Shown here piece by piece: positions 1 to 6,059 of a stretch of DNA of 6,059 nt. This stretch comes from Gemmatimonadota bacterium (lineage in GTDB: Bacteria; GCA-2686955), in NCBI GenBank assembly GCA_026991065.1, contig JALXCG010000412.1, forward strand, positions 1 through 6,059, given 5' to 3'. Under the pieces are notes generated by a model, which saw nothing but the letters and a program-made list of their open reading frames with translations, was not told the origin of the DNA and did not search any database. Numbering within the stretch: the stretch's first letter is position 1; every line of letters begins with the position of its first letter. Position numbers and translations under genes: made by a program.

Positions 1-600
1 ACCCTGCTCCTGGGCGAGAAAATGCAGCGCCAGGCGTTCAATGTCACCGCGGCGCTGGTGCAGGGGCGGAATCGGCACCTCGACGGCGGCGATTCGGTAG
101 TAGAGATCTTCGCGAAAACGGCCGGCGGCGATCTCATCTTTCAGGCTTTTGTTGGTGGCGGTAAGCAGCCAGACATCGACCTTGCGCGGGCGGGTTTCGC
201 CCATTCGGTAGATCCGTCCATCATCGATTGCGCGCAGCAGTTTGGCCTGGAGTTCGAGCGTGATCTCGGCGATCTCATCGAGAAAGAGAACCCCGCCGTC
301 GGCCTCTTCGAACCAGCCGGTTTTGTCTCCGACCGCGCCTGTGAATGCCCCTCTGCGGTGACCGAACAGCTCAGATTCAGCGGTTCCCTCGCCCAGGTTG
401 GCGCAGTTGACCTGGATGAACGGCTTGTCGCCGCGGGCGCAGCGGCGCGCGATCTCTTCCGCCAGGAGATTCTTACCGCTTCCGGTTGGGCCGGTGAGCA
501 GCAGGCGCGGCAGGCGGCCGTTGGCTGCCGCGTAAGCGAGGATCGACTCGGCATGGGCGTAGAGTGCCTGCATCGGCTCGGAACCGCCGATGACCCGTCC
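1..600 (-). other. Sigma-54 interaction AAA+ domain (C-terminal part missing)
   Basis: Residues 1429-1628. Seen in order: IGGSEPMQ opening (1432-1439), Walker A GPTGSGK (1465-1471), the sigma-54 contact loop GAFTGA (1512-1517) inside FGHRRGAFTGA, Walker B VLFLDE with D1536-E1537, sensor I TATN (1575-1578), and the arginine-finger region FREDLYYR (1590-1597) followed by VPIPPL. All core catalytic and sigma-contact residues are present, so this module should be an active ATPase. The only mild deviation is N1472 after the Walker lysine, where E is common. The window cuts it soon after QRRGDIERLALHFL, before the lid, sensor II and HTH. Confidence 0.95.
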
Positions 601-3600
601 CCACGAGTCGCGGTGGGCGTAGTGGGCTTTCATGCCCCGCGTGACCTCGCGCTCGTCGTGCAGGCGGTTGGCTTCACCGCGCAACTGATCGACTGCCGCG
701 GTGCGCCGAATCAGACGACCGAAGATCCGGCCCATCGCCTCGAAGGCGTTGCGGGTCGACGGTGAGACCGCCAGGTGGTGGGTGCGATTGTCGACATAGA
801 CCACGCCGACCGGTAGGTCATCTTCGAGCAGGGGGACCGCGGCGACACTGAGGATGCCGAAGCGGCGAATCGATTCGAATCCGCTCAGCTCCTCGGCGCT
901 GTGGGCGTCGTCGTGCAGCAGCAATTCGCCGCGCCGGCTGCGGTTGAGAACCCCGGCCGACCAGGTGTGGGCATCCTTCACCGTTTCCGGATCGACGCCG
1001 CGCGTGACATGGGGGCGCAACTCACCCGAGGGAGGATCGACCAGAAAGAGGATGCCGCGTTCGCCATGCAGCAGATCGAGCGTGAGATCGAGCAGGCGCG
1101 GCAGCAGATCGGGCAGGCTTTCGCCGGCGGCGATCTCTTCGAGCACGTGGATCAGGGTGCCGAACGGAGTGGGAGATGTTCCGTTGGGGTTGGCGGCGGC
1201 GGAGGCGGCGCGGATCCGGGCGGCGTCGATCTGCTGCTCGGTGGCCTGCAATAGACGCAGCATCTCGGCTTCCTCGGGAACCTCCTCCAGCATGGCTCGC
1301 GCCTCCAGAACCCGGTCGCGGGCGGCGGCGTCCTGGCTGCGGGCGGCGAGCGCCGAGGCATGGTCGAGCAGGGCCGGGAATTCTTCGGAGATGCCAAGGG
1401 CGCGCATCTGCAGAACTGCGCTGTGCAGTTGCCGATCCGCGGTGGTCAGAAGGCCGCGGGAGAGGGCGGAGCGGCCACTGATCCAGGCGGCGAGCGCGGA
1501 AAAGGAGTCGGCCTGCGCCGCGGAGTGGGTGGCCAGGACCGTATCGGTCAGCGTGGCCGCATCCGTGGCTCTTCCTTCGGCCAGCAGGAGTTCCGCTTTC
1601 AGCAGGGTGACGATTTCGGCGATGCGGCTTTCCGGAGCCGCCTCGATCATCTTCTGGTCGCGGTCGAACAGGGTCCGGGCCTGGTCGGGGCGACCGCGGC
1701 GGCAGGCGATCTGGATGCGGCGCAAAGCGATTTCAGGATCGCGCGGCGCCAACTTCCCGCCGCGGGCGGCGTGAGCTTCCGCTTCGGTCCAGCGCAGCAG
1801 ATGCATCTCCAGGCGGATCCAGGTTTGCTCGGCCATGAGGCGGTGGGCGGGGCTCTCCACACCCGCCAGGGCCTGGTCCACACTTTCCAGGGTCTGCCGC
1901 GCGGCAGTGACCCGCCGGAGGCGGATCAGGTCGACCGCCAGACTGGTGCGCAGCCAGGCGGCATCGAGAATGCGGCCGGCGCCGGCCGCGGCGGCGATCG
2001 CTTCGCGCAGATCGGCCACTGCTTCTTCGATCCGCGAGAGACGTTCGAGAACCCGCGCGCGCGAGGCCAGGAGATTGAGCAGCACATTGATGTGGCCGAA
2101 CTCGCGAACCCGCGGCATCGCCTGATCGAAGAGGGTGATCGCTTCGTCGAATTTGTGCTCGGCGCTGGCGATCGCGGCGAGACGCAACTCGGCGAAGATG
2201 CAGATTTCAGTGTCGCCCCAACTCGCTGCCGCGGCCCGCGCCGCGGTGAATCCGGCGCGCGCTTCCTGCAGCCGGCCATCCCGGAAATCTACCTCGGCGC
2301 AGCTCTGTGTGGCGCGCAACGCCAGAGGGGCGGCGCCTAGTCGGGTGGCGATCTCCAGCGCTTCCCGCGCCGCCCGCCCGGCCGCCACCAGGTTGCGGGT
2401 TGCGCCCAGGGCTTCCGCCAGGGCGAGGGAGTCGTACCCGACAGTGAGTTCACTGCCCTGTCGGCGGGCGGTGTTGATCGCCGCTTCGATCTGCGGCAGC
2501 GCCTCCTCGCTGCGGCCGGTCGCGGCCAGCGCCCGCCCGAGAGAGATCTGAGACTGATGGAGGGTGGCGGCGTCGGCTGCGGAGGCCCCGCGGCGGCTGC
2601 CAAGGTAGTCCACCAATGGGGCCAGAAAGGCGATCGCGTCCGCCGCCGATTCACTCTCCACCAGGGCGGCGCCGAGGGCGCTGAGCGCGCCGATCGCGAT
2701 TTTCGCCAGCGCTGGAGTCTGGCCGTCGAGCAGTGGTTGCAGCGTGGCGGCGGTCGGCAGCGGCGCCGGAACCGCGGCGGCGGTGGTGAAATGGGACCAG
2801 GCCGCGCGCGCGTGGCCGGCGGCGCGCTGAGCATCATGGCTGGCCAGGGCGGCGTTGGCGGCGGCCACACAGGCGCGCGCATAGGCGGGATCATCGGCCG
2901 CGATGTGACGCAGTGCCAGGTCGGTCAGTTCCTGGGCTTGGGCGGGAGGTGTGGCGGCATCACCGACGACCTCTTCGATGGCGTCAAGCGCAGCGTCGAA
3001 AGCTCCGCAGCCGAGCTGGTGGCGGGCGCGCAGGAATGGTGGGATCGGCTCGCTGCCGGCGGCCAGGCGGCGCAGCGCGCGCTGGTGCATCCGGCGCGCG
3101 CGAACCCGGCCGAGATCCTCGCGGACCAGGGCGACGACCCGCTCTGTCGCCGGACGGAAACGCCGCTGGGCGTCGTGGCGCAGCAACCCCAGTTGCGTTA
3201 GGTGTTCAAGATGCGACTGTAGTTTGGCGTCGGGTGCGTCGAGCAGGGATTGCAGTTCCGCCGGAGTCGCGGGGAGCGTATGCACAACCGCGGCTTCGAG
3301 CAGTGCTTGCTCGCCCGGCGAAAGGTGGGTCAAGAGTTGCAGAATGCTCTTGTCGTCAACGCTGATCAGTGCTTCAACCTTGGCCGCGGCCTGAGCATCG
3401 GTGAGCCCGGAGAGGGTGCCCGGAGTGAGGCGCTGGGCCAGGTCGATGATGCGCCCGGGTTGACCCCGGGTGTGACGCTGGACCGCTTCGAGCACGCGCT
3501 CCCGGATCTCGCCCGGCTCGCACTGGAGGGCCCAGGCGAGAAGCGCGCGGGTGGCGGCGCGAGTGAGAGGGGCGAGCCGGGCGCAAGGCACGTCACCGGC

Positions 3601-4884
3601 GCGGTCGCTGATGGCGACCAGACCCACATCCTGCACGGGGTGCTCGGCCCAGATCTGTTCGACGATCCTCAGATTGTGGTGGTCCAGCGGCTCCTTGAGC
3701 AGCAGCAGCAGCGGCGTTTCAAGGTGGCCCGCGAGCAAGCGCAGGATTTCGACGAGAGCGTGGGAGCGGGCGGCGTGAATCGCTTCCCAGGGGGCGCCTG
3801 GAGGGGCCGCGGCGGCATCGGCGAGGGCCCGGGGGAGTGGCCCGAGACACGCCTCGCACCACTGCCTGGCGGCGGCGAGCAGGGCTCGCCATGGGGTCGC
3901 GCCGTCGATCTCCAAGACCCGCCAGCCCTGGACTCTGGCGCGGTCCGCGATCTCCATGGCAAAGCGTTTGCGGCCACTGCCGCGGCCTCCTACCACCCGG
4001 AACACCCCGCCCGCGCGGCGCTTCAACCAGTCATCGGCGCCGACCAGGGAGTCTTCCCGGCCGCAGAAGGGGGGGCGCAAGTGCTCGAGCGGAAAGTGCG
4101 TGGGTTGCCGCAGCCGGGCCCCCGGTTGCGCGGCCAGGAGGGTTTCGATCTCTTCAACCAGGGGCGCTGGAATCTGCTCCAGGGAGAGCGGGGGGATGAC
4201 CTCTGCCTGGTCGAGCGGGAGGTGCTCGCCGCGGCTCGCGGCACGCAGAATCGCGCGACTGTTGGCGCCCTCGTGGGGGGGGCGGCCGGTGAGAGCGTGA
4301 TAGAGGCAAGCGCCGAGGCTGAAGGCATCCGCCGCGGCGGTGGGGTGCTCGCCGCGCGCCAACTCCGGTGCGGTGTAGTGGGGGGTGCCGGTGAGCCCGC
4401 GCCGGGTCTTGCCGCTGAGCTGGGCGAGACCGAGATCCAGCAGGGTGACCTGCGGACCGGGGTCGGCGATGAGGATGTGGGCCGGTTTGAGGTCGAGATG
4501 CAGCATGCCGGCGGCGTGAATTGCGCCGACCGCCGCCCTTGCCTGGGCGACCACCGCGGCAAAGAGATCCCAGGGCGGCAGCGGTGCTGCTTCCACCTGG
4601 GCCCGCCACCACTCGGTCAGGGGGCGTCCCGGCGCCAGGCTCATGCAGAGGTAGCCCCACTCCGCCTGGGGATCGCGACCGACATCGAGAAGCTGTACCA
4701 CGCCGGCGGCGGTGACCCGCCGTCCCGCCTGCCATTCGGTGATCGCATCGGCTGCGGTGGGCGTGATCTTGAGTGCGACCTCTTGCTCCGATGCCAAGTC
4801 GCGGGCGCGGAAGACAGAGCCGCTCGCGCCCTCGCCGAGCAGTTCCTCGGTGCGGTAGCGCTGGGCGACGATGGTGTGGAGCAC
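1..4884 (-). CDS. Multidomain Ser/Thr kinase - STAND-like - helical repeat - GAF - sigma-54 activator fusion (C terminus cut off)
   Basis: One open frame of 1628 codons runs from a GTG at 4884 to the window edge with no stop, so the gene is truncated at its 3' end. Domain order by residue: kinase 9-258, degenerate STAND/AAA_16-like ATPase 271-505, winged helix about 517-605, alpha-helical segment and repeats about 606-1190, GAF 1241-1395, sigma-54 AAA+ 1429 to beyond 1628. By family knowledge the AAA+ module remodels the sigma-54 RNA polymerase closed complex and should be followed by an AAA+ lid and a Fis-type HTH, both outside the window. The N-terminal half resembles MalT/LAL-type STAND regulators, but the output is a bacterial enhancer-binding protein rather than a LuxR HTH. 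No signal peptide or membrane segment is seen, so it is probably cytoplasmic. The GTG start is preferred because GAGGA lies 9 nt upstream and the kinase begins at once; an in-frame ATG at 4959 is the alternative. Targets and input signal are unknown. Confidence 0.93.
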   Translation of the reverse strand, partial: MLHTIVAQRYRTEELLGEGASGSVFRARDLASEQEVALKITPTAADAITEWQAGRRVTAAGVVQLLDVGRDPQAEWGYLCMSLAPGRPLTEWWRAQVEAAPLPPWDLFAAVVAQARAAVGAIHAAGMLHLDLKPAHILIADPGPQVTLLDLGLAQLSGKTRRGLTGTPHYTAPELARGEHPTAAADAFSLGACLYHALTGRPPHEGANSRAILRAASRGEHLPLDQAEVIPPLSLEQIPAPLVEEIETLLAAQPGARLRQPTHFPLEHLRPPFCGREDSLVGADDWLKRRAGGVFRVVGGRGSGRKRFAMEIADRARVQGWRVLEIDGATPWRALLAAARQWCEACLGPLPRALADAAAAPPGAPWEAIHAARSHALVEILRLLAGHLETPLLLLLKEPLDHHNLRIVEQIWAEHPVQDVGLVAISDRAGDVPCARLAPLTRAATRALLAWALQCEPGEIRERVLEAVQRHTRGQPGRIIDLAQRLTPGTLSGLTDAQAAAKVEALISVDDKSILQLLTHLSPGEQALLEAAVVHTLPATPAELQSLLDAPDAKLQSHLEHLTQLGLLRHDAQRRFRPATERVVALVREDLGRVRARRMHQRALRRLAAGSEPIPPFLRARHQLGCGAFDAALDAIEEVVGDAATPPAQAQELTDLALRHIAADDPAYARACVAAANAALASHDAQRAAGHARAAWSHFTTAAAVPAPLPTAATLQPLLDGQTPALAKIAIGALSALGAALVESESAADAIAFLAPLVDYLGSRRGASAADAATLHQSQISLGRALAATGRSEEALPQIEAAINTARRQGSELTVGYDSLALAEALGATRNLVAAGRAAREALEIATRLGAAPLALRATQSCAEVDFRDGRLQEARAGFTAARAAAASWGDTEICIFAELRLAAIASAEHKFDEAITLFDQAMPRVREFGHINVLLNLLASRARVLERLSRIEEAVADLREAIAAAAGAGRILDAAWLRTSLAVDLIRLRRVTAARQTLESVDQALAGVESPAHRLMAEQTWIRLEMHLLRWTEAEAHAARGGKLAPRDPEIALRRIQIACRRGRPDQARTLFDRDQKMIEAAPESRIAEIVTLLKAELLLAEGRATDAATLTDTVLATHSAAQADSFSALAAWISGRSALSRGLLTTADRQLHSAVLQMRALGISEEFPALLDHASALAARSQDAAARDRVLEARAMLEEVPEEAEMLRLLQATEQQIDAARIRAASAAANPNGTSPTPFGTLIHVLEEIAAGESLPDLLPRLLDLTLDLLHGERGILFLVDPPSGELRPHVTRGVDPETVKDAHTWSAGVLNRSRRGELLLHDDAHSAEELSGFESIRRFGILSVAAVPLLEDDLPVGVVYVDNRTHHLAVSPSTRNAFEAMGRIFGRLIRRTAAVDQLRGEANRLHDEREVTRGMKAHYAHRDSWGRVIGGSEPMQALYAHAESILAYAAANGRLPRLLLTGPTGSGKNLLAEEIARRCARGDKPFIQVNCANLGEGTAESELFGHRRGAFTGAVGDKTGWFEEADGGVLFLDEIAEITLELQAKLLRAIDDGRIYRMGETRPRKVDVWLLTATNKSLKDEIAAGRFREDLYYRIAAVEVPIPPLHQRRGDIERLALHFLAQEQG
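700..1164 (-). other. GAF sensor domain of the fusion protein
   Basis: Residues 1241-1395. The initial helices (LPDLLPRLLDLTLDLL, 1257-1272) lead into ERGILFLVD (1275-1283), a strand typical of GAF domains, then RRGELLLHDD, the SVAAVPLL strand (1346-1353) and LPVGVVYVDN (1357-1366), and end in a long helix with the helical linker 1396-1425 that joins the AAA+ domain. GAF domains directly ahead of sigma-54 AAA+ modules are common (NifA, NorR type) and usually repress ATPase activity until a ligand binds. I see no haem- or metal-specific residue pattern that would name the ligand. Confidence 0.85.
1315..2520 (-). repeat. Array of about ten TPR-like helical hairpins, 40-residue period (protein level)
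   Basis: Residues about 789-1190. A conserved alanine in a TPR-like G-x-x-x-E-A motif recurs at 795, 835, 875, 915, 955, 995, 1035, 1069, 1109 and 1149, with a weaker copy near 1188. Spacing is 40 residues except one step of 34. Examples are GRSEEAL (790), GRLQEAR (870), KFDEAIT (911), RIEEAVA (951) and GRATDAA (1104). The DNA is not repetitive, so this is an old, diverged protein repeat. Such arrays in MalT-like and other STAND regulators form a superhelix that binds an inducer or partner protein; that role here is inferred. Confidence 0.75.
3070..3336 (-). other. Winged-helix segment following the STAND-like domain
   Basis: Residues about 517-605. It contains LSPGEQALLEAAVV (521-534), a helix pair and then LEHLTQLGLLR (559-569) followed by a short strand and an Arg/His-rich helix. 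This is the pattern seen after the ATPase core in AAA_16/STAND regulators (LSP..LL.AAAV ... L..L...GLL). In such proteins it packs against the ATPase and transmits its state to the repeat array; it is not normally DNA-binding. Residues 606-788 that follow are Ala- and Leu-rich helices with at least one TPR-like hairpin near CGAFDAALDAI (625-635). Confidence 0.6.
3370..4074 (-). other. STAND/AAA_16-like NTPase domain with degenerate nucleotide-binding motifs
   Basis: Residues about 271-505. It opens with PPFCGRED (271-278), like the F-V-G-R-E box that starts AAA_16/STAND ATPases. The P-loop position reads GGRGSGRKRF (299-308): aligned with GxxGxGK[ST], the lysine is R305 and the Ser/Thr is K306. 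The Walker B strand TPLLLLLKEPLD (390-401) has K397-E398 where family members usually have D-D/E. The fold placement rests on the GRE box, the motif spacing and the following winged helix. Nucleotide hydrolysis is doubtful, and the domain may serve as a structural switch or scaffold. The subfamily cannot be fixed by eye. Confidence 0.7.
4111..4860 (-). other. Hanks-type Ser/Thr kinase domain of the fusion protein
   Basis: Residues 9-258. Seen: glycine loop GEGASGSVF (17-25), ATP lysine K39 in VALK, a candidate alpha-C glutamate E50, catalytic loop HLDLKPAHI (129-137) with D131 and K133, metal-binding D150 in DLG, APE-type motif TAPEL (171-175) and the subdomain IX motif DAFSLG (186-191). Oddities: the HRD arginine is leucine (non-RD type), the magnesium-binding Asn of HxDxKPxN is H136, and the beta3 to alpha-C segment is about eight residues shorter than I recall for PknB. 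Activity is therefore plausible but uncertain; it could be a reduced-activity or pseudokinase sensor. The domain assignment itself is secure. Confidence 0.9.
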
Positions 4885-5103
4885 AGAGAATCGTCCTCGA
4901 AGAAGAGTGGCGGTGGGAAACAGCGGCGCACGATGAGCCGGGGGCCGTGTCCGGCGCATTTACTGACAAGAGAATAAACCTGAAGAGCGGAAAAACGGTC
5001 GCCGATCACAAATAATGAGATCTCCGCCCCCGTTGCGGATCCCGTTCCGCGCGAGGCGCTTTCCCGTCCCGCTTCCTGGCCACAATCTCAAGCAAAAGAA
5101 ACC
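4885..5103. promoter_or_regulatory. Divergent intergenic region, presumed promoters for both genes
   Basis: The 219 bp between the two start codons must carry the promoters for both genes unless these lie inside coding sequence. Bases 4957-5020 are clearly AT-richer than their surroundings. Within them the plus strand has AATAAT (5011-5016) and the minus strand TTTATT (4978-4973), which could be -10 elements, but neither has a good -35 partner at 16-18 bp. CCCGTT occurs at 5029-5034 and 5041-5046, exactly 12 bp apart, and CCCGT again at 5063. No consensus sigma-54 promoter with GG-N10-GC spacing, hairpin terminator or small gene was recognised. Confidence 0.4.
4894..4898 (-). promoter_or_regulatory. 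Shine-Dalgarno GAGGA for the kinase/sigma-54 gene
   Basis: The minus strand reads GAGGA nine bases before the GTG at 4884. The alternative ATG at 4959 directly follows an in-frame TAA (4960-4962) and has no purine-rich box, so this site favours the GTG start. Confidence 0.55.
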
Positions 5104-6059
5104 ATGGCATTCTACCTTATCGCATTTCTGGCATCCTCGGTAACCGCCGGTGTGATTGGCTATGCCGCCGCGCTCAAAGCAGCAGGCGGCGGGCAGGGGA
5201 GGGAGAGTGCAAAGAAGAAGGTGGAACTGGAAGCGCAACTCAAGGCTGCGCGCAGCGCGTTCGCCGCTCTGGGCGGCATGCTCTCGCGTACCCATGAGTC
5301 GGTGGAGACGCAAACCCATCGCTTGACCACCTTGCGGCGCGATCTGGCGGCCAAGCCGGACATGGAGCCGGCGGATGTGGTGGCGATTCTGCTGGCGGAA
5401 CTCGACCGTGTGCTGGCGGAAAACATGCGCCTCGGCAGGGATCTGCGGGAGGCGCGGCAGACGGTGGCCCGGCAGGAGGAGGCACTGAGCGAACTGCGCG
5501 AGGAGGCGCGTACCGATGGTTTGACGCGGATTGCCAATCGCCGCGAATTCGATACGCGGATTTTTGCTCAGCACGACCGCTTCGAGCGTCTGGGTGAGAC
5601 CTACTCGTTGATCATGATCGACATCGATCACTTCAAGCGGATCAACGATGAGCGGGGACATCCGGTGGGCGACAAGGTGATCACGGGAGTGGCCGAGATG
5701 GTGGCTTCCTGCATCAATCCGGCGGATCTGGTGGCGCGTTACGGTGGCGAGGAGTTTGCGGTTTTGCTGCCGCGGGCGACTGCCGCGGGAGCGCAGCGTG
5801 TGGCCGAGAAGATCCGCGCGAAGGTGGAGCGAACCTCTTTCTGGTGCGATGACCGGCCGATATCGGTGACGATTTCGCTGGGGGTGGCGCAGATTGCCGA
5901 GACGGAGGAGTTGGAGGGGCTGGTGCGCCGGGCGGATGCCGCGCTCTATGACGCGAAGAGCAATGGGCGCAACCAGGTGCGCGTGTCGGAGGTGGCCGTC
6001 AAGGACGTCGAGGAGCGGGTTAAGGGGATTCTGGAGGGGGTGACCGCAGAGGCGCGGGA
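5104..6059 (+). CDS. Membrane-anchored diguanylate cyclase, GGDEF domain (C terminus cut off)
   Basis: Makes cyclic di-GMP from two GTP at the inner membrane face. The frame is open for 318 codons to the window edge. Residues 2-25 form one hydrophobic helix, probably a membrane anchor. Residues about 35-60 and 95-137 are charged heptad-like helices (AELDRVLAENMRL, ARQEEALSELREEA) that could dimerise the enzyme. The GGDEF domain runs from DGLTRIANRR (138-147) to ALYDAKSNGRN (280-290). Metal ligand D173 is in IDIDHFK, substrate residues N181 and D190 are present, and the active site is GGEEF (214-218). The I-site RxxD is NPAD (205-208), so its arginine is missing and classical product inhibition is unlikely. 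No periplasmic sensor domain is present. The ATG at 5104 is chosen because it keeps the whole hydrophobic helix; its ribosome site is weak (AAGAAA just upstream). It is divergent from the kinase/sigma-54 gene. A further C-terminal domain beyond the window cannot be excluded. Confidence 0.93.
   Translation, partial: MAFYLIAFLASSVTAGVIGYAAALKAAGGGQGRESAKKKVELEAQLKAARSAFAALGGMLSRTHESVETQTHRLTTLRRDLAAKPDMEPADVVAILLAELDRVLAENMRLGRDLREARQTVARQEEALSELREEARTDGLTRIANRREFDTRIFAQHDRFERLGETYSLIMIDIDHFKRINDERGHPVGDKVITGVAEMVASCINPADLVARYGGEEFAVLLPRATAAGAQRVAEKIRAKVERTSFWCDDRPISVTISLGVAQIAETEELEGLVRRADAALYDAKSNGRNQVRVSEVAVKDVEERVKGILEGVTAEAR

Noticed and set aside
22-2340. Several plus-strand open frames (22-765, 854-1774, 1360-2340) opposite the sigma-54, GAF and repeat regions
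   Set aside because: All are antisense shadows of the minus-strand gene, whose frame has conserved GAFTGA, Walker and GAF motifs there; the plus-strand products show no family features.
3696-3713. CAG/CTG trinucleotide run
   Set aside because: It simply encodes the Leu run of the Walker B beta strand (residues 392-396) and is too short to be a meaningful microsatellite.
3250-4977. 575-codon open frame on the plus strand antisense to the kinase and STAND regions
   Set aside because: Its translation is low-complexity Gly/Ala/Arg-rich with no recognisable domain, while the opposite strand encodes clear kinase motifs in every segment. Long antisense frames are expected in GC-rich coding DNA.
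5077-5093. TGGCCAC...CAAGC resembling a sigma-54 promoter ahead of the diguanylate cyclase
   Set aside because: The GG and GC dinucleotides are separated by 12 bases rather than the required 10, and the -12 TTGC is absent.
4960-5661. 233-codon minus-strand open frame opposite the start of the diguanylate cyclase
   Set aside because: It overlaps the membrane helix, linker and the start of the GGDEF domain of the plus-strand gene and its product resembles nothing known; it is best explained as a shadow frame.

Overview
The window holds two divergently transcribed genes, both cut by the window edges, separated by about 219 bp of intergenic DNA. Bases 1-4884 encode, on the minus strand, the first 1628 residues of one very large regulator, read as a single open frame without interruption. 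Bases 5104-6059 encode, on the plus strand, the first 318 residues of a membrane-anchored diguanylate cyclase.

The large protein reads, from N to C terminus: a Hanks-type Ser/Thr kinase domain; a STAND/AAA_16-like domain whose P-loop and Walker B are both degenerate; a winged helix; a long alpha-helical repeat array with a nearly exact 40-residue register; a GAF domain; and a sigma-54 activator AAA+ domain with an intact GAFTGA loop. The window ends inside the AAA+ domain, so the usual C-terminal Fis-type DNA-binding helix-turn-helix would lie just outside. There is no receiver domain. The layout suggests a one-polypeptide sensor, scaffold and transcription activator, in which kinase/STAND/repeat signals and a GAF ligand control sigma-54 RNA polymerase. 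This mechanism is inferred.

The diguanylate cyclase has an N-terminal membrane helix, a coiled-coil linker and a complete GGDEF domain with a GGEEF active site. It lacks the arginine of the RxxD product-inhibition site. The two genes share one short intergenic region, so co-regulation is possible but not shown.

Organism: DNA of roughly two-thirds G+C (judged by eye), with a eukaryotic-like kinase, a sigma-54 activator and c-di-GMP signalling. This fits a high-GC Gram-negative lineage rich in such regulators (Acidobacteriota, Planctomycetota, Myxococcota or related phyla). The sequence alone does not decide among them. I saw no RNA genes, mobile elements, CRISPR arrays or convincing terminators.
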